In this document: positions 49,691 through 59,051 of the stretch, piece after piece
Position numbering within the stretch: the stretch's first letter is position 1
Layout of the letters: the number at the start of each line of letters is the position of its first letter
From: Phycisphaerales bacterium
Lineage (GTDB): Bacteria; Planctomycetota; Phycisphaerae; Phycisphaerales; UBA1924
Length of the DNA: 64,000 bases
Direction of reading: 5' to 3'
Assembly: GCA_016709445.1 (NCBI GenBank)
Contig: JADJMV010000001.1
Coordinates: 434,001 to 498,000 of the forward strand
Notes under the pieces: generated by a model
Database searches by the model: none
Told to the model about the DNA's origin: nothing
Seen by the model: only the letters and a program-made list of their open reading frames with translations
Translations under genes and position numbers: made by a program

Positions 49691-50553
49691 AGCACGTCCG
49701 CGAATGCCGAACGGCTCTTCATGAAGAAGGCATGGCCGAGCACGCAGAGGACGACGCCGGCGAGAGCCGTGGCGCCGAGCCAGTGCCAGTCGGGGAGCCT
49801 GTTCTCGAGCATGACCGCGCGGGCCGCCGCGATCGTCTGCGCCAGCGGGTTGTACTCAAGCAGCACCCGCCAGGGCTCCTTGACCTGCTCGATGTGGTAG
49901 AAGATCGCGGACAGGAAGAAGAGCATGTGGAGCACGTTGTTCACCGGGCTCCGCAGGTCGCGGATGAAGACGCCCAGGGCCGCGAGAAACCACGAGATCC
50001 CAAGGCTCAGCAATGCCATCGGGGCGACCACCAGAGGGAGCAGAAAGATGTACGGGCTCGGCATGTGGCCGGGCGTGAAGATCACATCGCCGATCAGCCA
50101 CACGACCAGGCCGGTGCCGAGATTGAACAGGGACACCAGCAGCTGCGAGACCGGGAACGTCTCCAACGGGTAGACGACCTTCTTCACGAAGTTTCGCTGG
50201 GCCACGATCAGGGTCGGCGCCGCCGAGACCATCTCCCGGAACACGCCGAAGATGATGATCCCCGCGAAGACCTCCAGGGCATACCGGGCGATCCCGCCCT
50301 CGGGCCCGGTCCCCTCGGGGAGCCCGCGGTGGAAGATCACGCCGAAGACGAACGTATAGATCGCCAGCGTCACCAGCGGATCGATGATCGACCAGGCCGA
50401 CCCCAGCAACTGGTCCTTGTACTTCGACTGGATGGTCCGGCCGGCAAACTGCCACGTCAGCGAACGATGACGCCACAGAGTGCGGAGCTGGCGGATGGGG
50501 TCCAAGTACCAAGCCGCCGACCGCGGCTCATGGGTCAGTTGCAGTTCCGCCAT
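49687..50553 (-). CDS. ABC-2 type polysaccharide export permease (Wzm-like)
   Basis: The 288-residue product has six hydrophobic segments and the ABC-2 export signatures RTIQSKYKDQLLGSAWSIID, FGVIFHRGLPEG, NFVKKVVYPLETFPVSQLLV and FLSAIFYHIEQVKEPWRVLL. Such proteins form the channel for O-antigen or capsule-type polysaccharide. The partner ATPase is divergent, 111 bases away, an unusual arrangement since Wzm and Wzt are normally in one operon. Confidence 0.92.
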   Translation of the reverse strand: MAELQLTHEPRSAAWYLDPIRQLRTLWRHRSLTWQFAGRTIQSKYKDQLLGSAWSIIDPLVTLAIYTFVFGVIFHRGLPEGTGPEGGIARYALEVFAGIIIFGVFREMVSAAPTLIVAQRNFVKKVVYPLETFPVSQLLVSLFNLGTGLVVWLIGDVIFTPGHMPSPYIFLLPLVVAPMALLSLGISWFLAALGVFIRDLRSPVNNVLHMLFFLSAIFYHIEQVKEPWRVLLEYNPLAQTIAAARAVMLENRLPDWHWLGATALAGVVLCVLGHAFFMKSRSAFADVL

Positions 50554-50664
50554 GGTGGGAGGCCTCTGTCCGGGTCAAGGGGGGGTCCGTCGGAGGGTAT
50601 AGTAGATCCCGATCGAGGTCCAGGGAGAGTCCCTGCCGGCGGCGGGGGAAAGACAGACACGCGC
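50554..50664 (+). promoter_or_regulatory. divergent promoter region of the ABC transporter genes
   Basis: Between the divergent permease and ATPase genes a TATAGT box lies at about 50598-50603 on the plus strand. The matching -35 (TCAAGG, 17 bases upstream) is poor. Both transporter genes probably start here. Confidence 0.3.
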
Positions 50665-52029
50665 ATGGTGCAGGCAGCCATCGGAACAACCCGCTCGCAG
50701 TCCTCGCAGGCGCTGGAGGCCAAGCCCCAGCGCCTTGTCGCCCCGCCGGCCATCGAGGTCTCGGGCGTCAGCAAGTGCTACCAGATATACCGCAAGCCCT
50801 CCGACCGCCTCAAGCAGGCGATGGTCCGGTGGAAGAAGAAGTACTACCGCGAGTTCTGGGCACTCCGCGACTGCTCATTCATCCTGAGGCAGGGAGAAAC
50901 GCTGGGCATCATCGGGCGTAACGGCTCCGGCAAGTCCACCCTTGCGCAGATGATCGCCGGCACGCTCTCGCCCACCGAGGGCGCCATCCGCGTCCACGGC
51001 AAGATCTCCGCCCTGCTCGAGCTTGGCGCCGGCTTCAACCAGGAGTTCACCGGGCGGGAGAACGTCTATCTCGCCGGGAGCGTCCGGGGCTTCAGCCGCA
51101 AGCAGGTCGGCGACCTCTTCGAGCGCATCGTCGAGTTCGCCGACATCGGCGACTTCATCGACCAGCCGGTGAAGACCTACTCCAGCGGCATGTACATCCG
51201 CCTGGCCTTCGCCGTCGCGGCCCAGGTGCGCCCCGAGATCCTCATCGTCGACGAGGCCCTCGCCGTCGGCGACGTCTTCTTCCAGCAGCGCTGCCACCAG
51301 TTCATGCGCGAGGAACTCGCCGGCACCACCAAGCTCATGGTCACCCACGACCTGAACGCCGTCGCCAACCACTGCGACCGCGCCATCGTGCTCCACCACG
51401 GACGCATGGTCTTCGAGGGCAAGCCCCTCGACGCCATCAGCTACTACACGAGGATCTCCCACACCGAGCAGTTCGGCGGCGGTACCGCGTCCAGCCAGGG
51501 CGACCTCCGCAGCGCCAACTCCTCCGGAATCCCCGAGGGCGAGACGATCCCATGGCTCGACGTCGGCGAGGAGCACCGCGGCGGCGCCGGTGAGGTCCTG
51601 ATCGAGCGCGTCGCCATCGTCGACCCCAACGGCGAGTCGGTCCGCACCATCCAGCCCGGCGACTCCTTCTCGTGCCACTTCCAGGTCGTCACGCCGGTCC
51701 CCAAGGCCGACCTCATCTTCGGCGTCACGATCTACGACCGCTTCGGCAAGGCCATCTGCGGCGACAACTCGCTGAGCCTGAGCGACGGGCGGATCGCCTT
51801 CCCCGAGCCCGGGCGCTATGTCGTCCGCCTCGACTACACCTGGCCGGAGCTCCAGCCCGGCGAATACTCGGCGACCTTCGGCGTCGGCGAGGGCCTGCAC
51901 CCTCTGCACCACACCGTCCAGTGCTGGGCCCACAACCTGGTGGCGATCACCGCGATCTCTCCCCGGCGGGCCGTCCATGGACTCTTCACCAACCCCGTGA
52001 AGGACATGAGGGTCCACCGCGTTGGCTAA
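50665..52029 (+). CDS. polysaccharide ABC transporter ATP-binding protein (Wzt-like) with C-terminal carbohydrate-binding domain
   Basis: The 454-residue product starts at ATG 50665. The N-terminal ATPase has Walker A IIGRNGSGKSTLAQM (Lys near 90), signature YSSGMYIRLAFAVA, and Walker B EILIVDEALAVGD followed by the H-loop MVTHD. The C-terminal ~170 residues (about 285-454) form a Wzt-C-like beta domain (VLIERVAIVDPNGESVRTIQ, FGVTIYDRFGKAICGDNSL), which recognises the terminal modification of the polysaccharide chain. It drives export with the Wzm-like permease. Confidence 0.93.
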   Translation: MVQAAIGTTRSQSSQALEAKPQRLVAPPAIEVSGVSKCYQIYRKPSDRLKQAMVRWKKKYYREFWALRDCSFILRQGETLGIIGRNGSGKSTLAQMIAGTLSPTEGAIRVHGKISALLELGAGFNQEFTGRENVYLAGSVRGFSRKQVGDLFERIVEFADIGDFIDQPVKTYSSGMYIRLAFAVAAQVRPEILIVDEALAVGDVFFQQRCHQFMREELAGTTKLMVTHDLNAVANHCDRAIVLHHGRMVFEGKPLDAISYYTRISHTEQFGGGTASSQGDLRSANSSGIPEGETIPWLDVGEEHRGGAGEVLIERVAIVDPNGESVRTIQPGDSFSCHFQVVTPVPKADLIFGVTIYDRFGKAICGDNSLSLSDGRIAFPEPGRYVVRLDYTWPELQPGEYSATFGVGEGLHPLHHTVQCWAHNLVAITAISPRRAVHGLFTNPVKDMRVHRVG

Positions 52030-53565
52030 GCGTCCCTGGAAATACTGGTCACCGACCTTCCAGGCCGACACCGTCTGCCCCATGAACCCCGTGTGGCCCT
52101 GGGGCGGCCACCGCCGGTTCGCCTACGACCTCGTCCGCTGGATGCGTCCCGCGCGCGTCGCCGAGCTCGGCGTCCACTGGGGCACCTCCTTCTTCACCTT
52201 TCTCCAGGCCGTCAAGGACGGCCGCATGGCCGCCACCGAGGTCGTCGGGGTCGACACCTTCGAGGGCGAGGACCACGCCGGGCACTACGGGCCCGAGGTG
52301 TTCGACACGGTCAACAGGATCATCGCCGAGTCCTTCCCCAAGCAGCAGATCCGCCTCCACAAGTCGCTCTTCTGCGACGCACTCCCGCACGTCGCCGACG
52401 AGAGCGTCGACCTCCTCCACATCGACGGCCTCCACACCTACGACGCCGTCAGCGAGGATTTCGAGACCTGGCTCCCCAAGCTCGCCCCCGAGGGCATCAT
52501 CCTCTTCCACGATGTTGCCCCCGGCACCGGGTACGGCTCGTCCGAATTCTGGAAAGAGCTCTCGGAGCCGCCCACCCCGCGTTCGCCTTCGACCACTCGT
52601 GGGGTCTGGGCGTGCTCTTCCCGAAGGGGGATACCCGCCTGCGGGAGCTGCGATCGCTCGGCATCGAAGACAAGATCCTTGTCTACACCAACCTCGCTCG
52701 CTCCGAGCGGGCCGAGCTCGAGGTCCGCGACCTCACCCGCATGGCCGACGAACGCGCCGAGGGCATCCGCAAGCAGGGCGAGATGATCCGCCTCCGCGAC
52801 CAAACCATCGAGAAGATGCGGACAGATGCCGCCGAGGCGGCCAAGCGCAGCGGCGAGCAGGTCAGGAACCGCGACGCCACGATCGAACGTCTCAACGAGC
52901 GCGTCGAGGCCACGCGCAAGCTCGTCGAGGAACGCACCGAAGCCCTCCGCGCCGCCAACACCCGCGCCGCCGACCTCGAACGGGCCGGCGCCAAGGTCGA
53001 GACCCGCGCCGCCGCCGCCGAAGCCGCCCGCGACGAGCTCCGTGCCCGGATCGCCCTCCAGGACCAGCGGCTGGCCGAAGGCCGCGAGGACCACAAACTC
53101 CTCCAGAATCGGCTGGATCAGGCCAACCGCGAGTTCGCGGCCGCCCGCGAGAAGATCGCGATCCTGGAAGCCGGGCGTATCGCCGCCGAGCGGGCGGCCG
53201 AGGAGTTCCTCCGCGCCCGGGCGCTCGCCGACGAGCGCCTCGCCGAGATCACCGAGCACCTCGCCGCGCTCGCCTCGTCCCACGAGCGGACCCGCGTCTC
53301 CGGCGAGCAGCGCCTCGACGAGCTCAGCAGCGCCCTTGAGCAGGCCCGCCGCGGGGCCGAAGCCGCCGCCGCAACACTGGCCCGACGACTCTCCCGCCTC
53401 GATACCGACACCGAATTGCTCAGCGTCCGCGCCGAGCACCTCGAGGAGGTCGTCAGCGAGCAGCGGGCTCGTGCGGCCTCCGCGCCGCCCCCGACCGCCG
53501 ATGAGGAAGACTGGCTCACCGGCGCCCGCACGAACGCACCAACCAGGAGGCACAAGCCCCGATGA
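52022..53565 (+). CDS. methyltransferase with long C-terminal coiled coil (one-base frameshift near 52563)
   Basis: A TTG start at 52022 overlaps the Wzt stop by eight bases. The N-terminal part is a class I methyltransferase (RVAELGVHWGTSFFTFLQAV, VVGVDTFEGEDHAGHYG, SVDLLHIDGLHTYDAVSEDF, APEGIILFHDVA). The frame then breaks at TCGGAGCCGCCC, where one more G restores ELSEAAHPAFAFDHSWG. From about residue 225 to 490 the protein is an almost uninterrupted coiled coil (QTIEKMRTDAAEAAKRSGEQ, IERLNERVEATRKLVEERTE). A coiled-coil partner of a methylating enzyme recalls the chain-length ruler WbdD, which methylates the end of O-antigen; I infer a similar role. Confidence 0.8.
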
Positions 53566-55121
53566 CCGAGAGCAACGGCAAGCCGCACCAGCCCCAGCGA
53601 GCCACGCGCTCCCGAATCGCCTGGCTCGTCCCCAAGCCCATCGAGGGCTCGGGGGGGCACCGCACGATCCTGCAGAATATCGAGGCGCTCGAACGGGCCG
53701 GCCACGAGTGCCACGTCTTCGTCGAAGATCCCCCCGCCCGGCCCGGAGAGACGCTCCCCGAGCCCGCCGCGCGGCTCGGCGGATACCGCGAGCGCTTCGA
53801 GCGATTCTTCGGGTTCACCAGCGATCGCATCCACCTGGGGTTCCAGATCGACGAGCCCTTCGATCTGGTCTTCGCCACCGCATGGTTCACCGCCCAATTC
53901 GCCGCCCGGGCCCGCCAGGCCCGTATCAAGGCGTATTTCGTGCAGGACTACGAGGCCTACTTCATGCCGGTCAACGACGGCTACCTGCGCGCGGTTGACT
54001 CCTACCAGCTCGGCCTCTCCGCCGTCACCATCGGGCGATGGCTCACCCGGCGCCTGACCACCGAAGCCGGATGCCCGGCGACGTACTTTGAATTCTGCGC
54101 CGATGGTCGCATCTACCGCCCCAATCCCGGGGCCCCGCGAGAGAGGGCCGTCTGCGCGATCTACCAGCCCGAGAAGCCGCGCCGCTGCCCCGTGCTGCTC
54201 ACGCAGTCCCTCGCACTCCTCAAGCAGCACAAGCCCGACGTCAAGATCTATCTCTACGGCACCCGCGAGAAGCCCAACCTCCCCTTCGAGCATGAGCACC
54301 TCGGCCTCATCGATGTCGAAGCCTGCGCCGCGCTCTACAACCGATGCTCCGTCGGCCTGTGCATCTCCGCGACCAACCCATCCCGCATCCCCTTCGAGAT
54401 GATGGCCTGCGGCCTGCCGGTCGTCGATGTCTACCGCGAGAACAACCTGTTTGATATGCCCGAGAGCGGCGTGATGCTCGCGGCCCCACGCCCGGACTCG
54501 CTGGCCCGAGCCGCAGCGCTGCTGCTCGACGACCAGCCGAGATGGGATGCCATGAGCGCCTTCGCCCGCGAATTCATGCGCCCGCGAACGCTCGAGCACG
54601 GGTTCGAGCAGTTTGTCGCCGCCGCGGAAGATCTCCTCGCCGGACGAACCCAGCACTGGACCTCGCGCGCCGGCGATATCGTGCCGCTCTACCGGCGCCC
54701 GCAGCAGCTGCCGCTCCGCAACGACCCGCTCACGGGCCGGCCGCTCCGCGACCCCCCCCAGCCCACAAAGAACGCCCTCGTCGCCCGCGGCATTCGAGAG
54801 CGCCTCGAGGCCATGGAGGAACTCGACCGCATCTTCGGCGCCCGGTCGTGGCAGACCATCGAGAAACTGAAGCGCAACCCGCTCTACCGGGCCGCCGCCG
54901 CGGCCCGATTCGGACCCGGATGGGACAAGGCCGACCCCAAGGAGGATCCACGCACGGTCCTCGCACGCGTCCGCAATAGCAGGTCCTTCCGCCTCATCGC
55001 CTCGACAAAGGCCGGGCCCGTTGGACGCCTCCTGCGCAAGGGCGATGCCGACGCCTCCGATCCGTTCCGACCGACCACCGACACCACAGGGGAGCACGAT
55101 GCCCACGCTCCTCAGCGTTGA
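53562..55121 (+). CDS. glycosyltransferase, GT4-like (WsaF-type)
   Basis: The 519-residue product overlaps the previous stop (ATGA). It has RIAWLVPKPIEGSGGHRTIL at the N-terminus, the pattern of the rhamnosyltransferase WsaF, then KAYFVQDYEAYFMPVNDGYL, and the GT4 donor-site motif ISATNPSRIPFEMMACGLPV followed by DVYRENNLF. A C-terminal ~110-residue region (about 400-510) is Arg-rich and helical and not part of the GT fold. It probably builds the exported glycan. Confidence 0.88.
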   Translation: MTESNGKPHQPQRATRSRIAWLVPKPIEGSGGHRTILQNIEALERAGHECHVFVEDPPARPGETLPEPAARLGGYRERFERFFGFTSDRIHLGFQIDEPFDLVFATAWFTAQFAARARQARIKAYFVQDYEAYFMPVNDGYLRAVDSYQLGLSAVTIGRWLTRRLTTEAGCPATYFEFCADGRIYRPNPGAPRERAVCAIYQPEKPRRCPVLLTQSLALLKQHKPDVKIYLYGTREKPNLPFEHEHLGLIDVEACAALYNRCSVGLCISATNPSRIPFEMMACGLPVVDVYRENNLFDMPESGVMLAAPRPDSLARAAALLLDDQPRWDAMSAFAREFMRPRTLEHGFEQFVAAAEDLLAGRTQHWTSRAGDIVPLYRRPQQLPLRNDPLTGRPLRDPPQPTKNALVARGIRERLEAMEELDRIFGARSWQTIEKLKRNPLYRAAAAARFGPGWDKADPKEDPRTVLARVRNSRSFRLIASTKAGPVGRLLRKGDADASDPFRPTTDTTGEHDAHAPQR

Positions 55122-57279
55122 CATCTGGGACACCCTCCTCCGGCGTCGCTGCCACCCCGACGAGGTCAAGCTCGCCACCGCGCGCATGCTCTGGGCCTGC
55201 CAACGCCCGGAGATCGTCGACCGCTGCGCCTCGGCGTGGGACCTCCTCCGCGCCCGCGTGCAGTGCGAGGCCGAGATCGCCCGCGAGCGCCAGGCCGCGG
55301 GACTCGACAACGAGTACGCCATCGAGGAGGTCGTCGCGCGATGGCTCGCCTCGGTCCTCCGCCCGCGCGTCGGCCCCGCCCAACGCGCCGCGCTCGCCGA
55401 GATGCTCGTGCTTGCCGAGGTTGACCAGGAGAAGCTGGTCGTCTACCCCGACCGGCGCATGCTCCAGGTTCTCGCCCACCACGAGGCCGATCGCCTCGTC
55501 GGCCTCTCGGATTTCTATATCGGCGAGGCCCGCCTCCGCTCCATCATCGAGCACGCCTGCCCCGATGTCCGCCTCCAGCGCGTCTTCGTCTCCTGCGATG
55601 CCCTTGTCAACAAGATGAAGGGGCGCCTCTTCGCCCACGCCCAGCGCGAGATGCTCGCTCAGCCCGAACACCACACCCACGTCGGCGACAACCCCTGGTC
55701 CGACGTCGAGAGCCCCCGACGCTTCGGTATCCGCGCGATCCACTTCCTCAACCCCGACGAGGAGCCCCGCCGCGCCGCCCACCGCACACGCTTCGACCGA
55801 CGCCAACGGGGTGACTTTCACGATACCGCCCAGATCCTCACCCAGGCGCTCCGCGATCGCAACAACCCGCCCCCCGGCCTGGACCCCGTCCAGCGACAGC
55901 TCTTCCAGATCGGATTCGGCGCCGCCCCTGTCTACGGAGCACTCGTCCTCGCCGCCATCCACGAGGCCCACAACCTCGGCTGCCCCGCCGTGCACTACTT
56001 CACCCGCGAGGGTGAGTTCTTCAAACAGGTCCACGAGGCTCTCGCCCCGACACGCCCGTTCGGTCTGCCCGCCCCCAAGCCCATCCTCCTCGAGGTCAGC
56101 CGGCTCGCGACCTTCCTCCCCTCGCTCCGGGAGGTGACGATCCGCGAATTCATGCGCCTCTGGAACCAGTACGCCAAGCAGTCCCTCGAACAACTCTTCC
56201 GCTCCCTCGATGTCAACCCCTTCCCCTTCGAGCCGCTCCTCGCCCGCCACGGCCTCGAACTCGGCGCCGTCCTCCTACGCCCTTGGGAAGACCCCCGCGT
56301 CCGACGCCTCATCGCCGATCCGCTTTTCGTTCGCCTCATAGAGCAGCAGCGAGATCGACGCCGCCAGGTCGCCGTCGAGTATTTCCGGTCCCGCGGCCTC
56401 GGCGCCGGGCCCGCCGTCACCGTCGACATCGGATGGAGAGGATCCATCCAGGACAATCTCGCCGCGATCTTCCCCGGCTGTCAATTCCGCGGCTGGTATC
56501 TCGGGCTCGTCCGGCTGCTCAACGAGCAGCCGCCCAACACCGTCAAGCACGCCATCGGGCCCGACGCCCGCTCCGACCCCGAGACCCTGCTCCAGATCGT
56601 CTACAACGTCTCCCCCCTCGAGATGCTCGCCAACACCAATACCGGGAGTGTCCGTCGCTACGAGCGGCGGGCCGATGGGCGGGTGCATGCCGTACGAACT
56701 CGCGAGCCCGCCGAAGACGCGGTCTGGGAGACCTACACCCGCTACTTCCAGCAAGGGGTGCTCGCCGCCACACCCATCATCGGCGCCTGGGCACGCACAT
56801 TCGCCGTCGACCCGATCGAGATGCGCCCCCTCGTCACCGAGCTGCTCCGCACCCTCAAGGCCAACCCCCCCCGGGTGCTCGCCGAGGCCTACTTCTCCCT
56901 CACCCACAACGAGACGTTCGGTGTCGGCGGCTTCGTCGAGAAGCGCCCGCACCTCGACCCCGCCCTCGTCCGTCTCGGCGAGGACAGCCGGGGCGCCGAC
57001 CCAGCCTTCATCGCCGCAGTCGAGGCCAGCGACTGGCCCCAGGGCCTCCTCAAGCTCCTCGGACACGAGGAACTCTGCCGACAGTACAACACGTTCCGCG
57101 AGGAGCGCGCCGGGCGCATCCAGCGCCGGGCCTCGCTGGCTAGAGTGCAGGCCCGCTCGCCGGGCCGACCCCATGCAGGCGCGGCGGAGCCCGCGCGGCC
57201 CGTCGAGGGTGCGCTCGCAGAACCCAAGCCGGACCTCGTTCCTCCCCCTCCGAGGCGCGAGCCCGCGGAAACCCGATGA
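55099..57279 (+). CDS. large HAD-superfamily-like protein of the polysaccharide cluster
   Basis: The 726-residue product starts at ATG 55099 after GGGGAGCACG, overlapping the previous gene by 23 bases. The HAD nucleophile motif is LLSVDIWDTLLRRRCHPDEV (DxxxT/D-like, DIWDT), with GLSDFYIGEARLRSIIEH and HVGDNPWSDVESPRRFG as later motifs. Residues 260-700 form a second region (HYFTREGEFFKQVHEALA, TVDIGWRGSIQDNLAAIF) typical of 'predicted HAD superfamily hydrolase' proteins found with glycosyltransferases. The activity is unknown; it may dephosphorylate or transfer a phosphate on a sugar. Confidence 0.8.
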   Translation: MPTLLSVDIWDTLLRRRCHPDEVKLATARMLWACQRPEIVDRCASAWDLLRARVQCEAEIARERQAAGLDNEYAIEEVVARWLASVLRPRVGPAQRAALAEMLVLAEVDQEKLVVYPDRRMLQVLAHHEADRLVGLSDFYIGEARLRSIIEHACPDVRLQRVFVSCDALVNKMKGRLFAHAQREMLAQPEHHTHVGDNPWSDVESPRRFGIRAIHFLNPDEEPRRAAHRTRFDRRQRGDFHDTAQILTQALRDRNNPPPGLDPVQRQLFQIGFGAAPVYGALVLAAIHEAHNLGCPAVHYFTREGEFFKQVHEALAPTRPFGLPAPKPILLEVSRLATFLPSLREVTIREFMRLWNQYAKQSLEQLFRSLDVNPFPFEPLLARHGLELGAVLLRPWEDPRVRRLIADPLFVRLIEQQRDRRRQVAVEYFRSRGLGAGPAVTVDIGWRGSIQDNLAAIFPGCQFRGWYLGLVRLLNEQPPNTVKHAIGPDARSDPETLLQIVYNVSPLEMLANTNTGSVRRYERRADGRVHAVRTREPAEDAVWETYTRYFQQGVLAATPIIGAWARTFAVDPIEMRPLVTELLRTLKANPPRVLAEAYFSLTHNETFGVGGFVEKRPHLDPALVRLGEDSRGADPAFIAAVEASDWPQGLLKLLGHEELCRQYNTFREERAGRIQRRASLARVQARSPGRPHAGAAEPARPVEGALAEPKPDLVPPPPRREPAETR

Positions 57280-57980
57280 ACCCAACCATCCGGCCCCTCC
57301 ATGCGCTGCCCAATCTCAGCGACGACGAGCAGCGCATCGTCGATCAGTTCCACGCCCTCTACTACAACAAGCGGCTGTGGGCGACAACCAAGTGGCTCGG
57401 GGCGGCCTGCCTCAAGTCTCCCACCGACACCTGGGTCTACCAGGAGATCCTCTTCGAGACGCGCCCCACGCTCATCATCGAGACAGGCACCGCCTGGGGC
57501 GGCAGCGCGCACTACCTCGGCACCGTCCTTGACGCCATCAGCCTCCGCGATCCCGCCTACGTCGCCCGCATCGTGACCATCGACACCGAGACCCGCGACG
57601 GCGAGGCCGATCACCCCCGCGTCACCAAGATCAAGGCCTCCAGCCTCGCGCCCGAGACCATCGCCCAGGTGCGCGGCACGATCCGGCCCACAGACCGCGT
57701 CATGCTCATCCTCGACAGCCTCCACAACCGCGACCACGTCCTCGCCGAGCTTCACGCCTACGCCCACCTCGTCACGCCCGGCTGCTACGCCATCGTCGAG
57801 GACGGCGATATCAACGGCCACCCCGTCCACACCGACTTCGCCCCCGACCAGGGCCCCGGCCCCCTCGAAGCCGTCACGGACTATCTCGCCACCACCGACC
57901 GCTTCGAGATCGACCGTGCCCGCGAGAAGCTCCTCCTCTCCCTCAATCCCTGCGGCTACCTCAGGTGCGTCCGGCCCTGA
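57276..57980 (+). CDS. CmcI-like (cephalosporin hydroxylase family) methyltransferase-fold protein
   Basis: The 234-residue product overlaps the previous stop (ATGA). It has the CmcI-type pattern KSPTDTWVYQEILFETRPTL, IIETGTAWGGSAHYLGTVLD, VTIDTETRDGEADHPRVTKI and VMLILDSLHNRDHVLAELHA with YAIVEDGDINGHPV. Members bind SAM and metal and are common in rhamnan and O-chain synthesis clusters, where they act as sugar O-methyltransferases. It ends the plus-strand operon. Confidence 0.85.
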   Translation: MNPTIRPLHALPNLSDDEQRIVDQFHALYYNKRLWATTKWLGAACLKSPTDTWVYQEILFETRPTLIIETGTAWGGSAHYLGTVLDAISLRDPAYVARIVTIDTETRDGEADHPRVTKIKASSLAPETIAQVRGTIRPTDRVMLILDSLHNRDHVLAELHAYAHLVTPGCYAIVEDGDINGHPVHTDFAPDQGPGPLEAVTDYLATTDRFEIDRAREKLLLSLNPCGYLRCVRP

Positions 57981-57996
57981 CGCCCGGCATGCGCGA

Positions 57997-58515
57997 TCAG
58001 TCTCCCGTGTCCCCCACATCCCTCGAGAACGTCAGCACGATCGCCTCGCGCTCCGACTCCGGTGCGGCCATCAGCTCCGCGCTCAGTGCGCCGTCGCGCA
58101 GCGTGTAGACGATCCGCCTCGGGAACTCGCGTGCCGGGTCCTCGAACACCGCCAGCCCCTCGCCGACCTCGACGAGGGAGAGCGCCAGAGCCCCATCCGC
58201 CTCGCTCGCCCAGGGCGACAGCCCCGGCCCGAAATGCCGCAGCCGCAGCGTGACGCCGCGTCCATCCCGCTCGAGAGTCATCAGTTCGTACAGGGTCGCG
58301 TGCTCCTCGCTGACGATCGAGAAGTGGCCCACCATCGCGTCGCCGCGCGCGGGATCCCACACCTCGCGCATCGAGGTCGCCCCGTCGTCGCTCACCCAGG
58401 CGCCGACCAGAAACGCCAGGTCGCCGAGTTCCGGTGGCGGCGGCGCGGCCGCCCAGCGCGCGGGACCGGCCAGGACCGAGCCCGTCACCGCGAAGATCGT
58501 CAGCAGCATCGACAT
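57997..58515 (-). CDS. DUF6265-type secreted protein
   Basis: The 172-residue product has a signal peptide of about 23 residues. The conserved part begins LGDLAFLVGAWVSDDGATSM and continues REVWDPARGDAMVGHFSIVS and TLYELMTLERDGRGVTLRLR, which fit the lipocalin-like DUF6265 family. Its function is unknown. It follows the VOC gene by 22 bases and is probably in the same transcript. Confidence 0.75.
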   Translation of the reverse strand: MSMLLTIFAVTGSVLAGPARWAAAPPPPELGDLAFLVGAWVSDDGATSMREVWDPARGDAMVGHFSIVSEEHATLYELMTLERDGRGVTLRLRHFGPGLSPWASEADGALALSLVEVGEGLAVFEDPAREFPRRIVYTLRDGALSAELMAAPESEREAIVLTFSRDVGDTGD

Positions 58516-58537
58516 GATCGGTTCCTCCCCGGCCGGT

Positions 58538-58915
58538 TCACGACTTCATGAGGGTCTGTGAGAGCATCCACGCGTTCCCGTCGGGGTCGAAGAAGGTTGC
58601 CAGCCGGACCATACCCGGGATCGTCATGGTGTCTCCGTCGAACCGCACATGTCGGGCCTCCAGACCGGCGCGGGCCGCGTCGATGTCCGCGACGTTCCAC
58701 ACCGGGACCGGGCCGGTCGTCTTGGGCTTCTCGACCTGGCTGAACCCGATCGTGACCCCGGACACGGGCGAGGCCATCTCGCACCAGCCCATCTCGTCCA
58801 TGCGGTAAACCAGCTCGAAACCCAGCACCTCGCTGTACCACTCGATCGCCCGGGCCATGTCCCGGACCTGGGTCGCGATCGTCAACTCTCCCGTGTAGCC
58901 GAGTGTGTTCCCCAT
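58538..58915 (-). CDS. VOC (glyoxalase/bleomycin resistance)-family protein
   Basis: The 125-residue product starts at the ATG at 58915, behind GGGAGGAG; in-frame codons upstream to 59029 run through the operator and are not expected to be translated. TIATQVRDMARAIEWYSEVL opens the fold, WCEMASPVSGVTIGFSQVEK follows, and VRLATFFDPDGNAWMLSQTL closes it with the Glu/His-type metal position unclear. VOC proteins include dioxygenases, isomerases and antibiotic-binding proteins. It is divergent from a HxlR-type regulator and shares its operator. Confidence 0.85.
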   Translation of the reverse strand: MGNTLGYTGELTIATQVRDMARAIEWYSEVLGFELVYRMDEMGWCEMASPVSGVTIGFSQVEKPKTTGPVPVWNVADIDAARAGLEARHVRFDGDTMTIPGMVRLATFFDPDGNAWMLSQTLMKS

Positions 58916-58999
58916 CCGGTCGCTCCTCCCAACGCGGCTCCATGCCGCAGGCTCCGACACCGTGCTCCCGGGGTCTTGAATCGTCTCCCCGTGCTTCAT

Positions 59000-59022
59000 T
59001 AAAGTATAGTAGATATACTTTA
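59000..59022. promoter_or_regulatory. palindromic operator between the VOC gene and the HxlR-type regulator
   Basis: A perfect 9-bp inverted repeat, TAAAGTATA and TATACTTTA, separated by GTAGA, lies in an AT-rich island within otherwise GC-rich sequence. On the minus strand a consensus -35 TTGACA (59029-59024) and a TATACT -10 (59008-59003, spacing 15) overlap it, so a dimeric repressor bound here would block the VOC transcript. It lies 30 bases upstream of the regulator gene, consistent with autoregulation. Confidence 0.7.
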
Positions 59023-59051
59023 GTGTCAACCCGACCCCGCGAGGAACGCCT

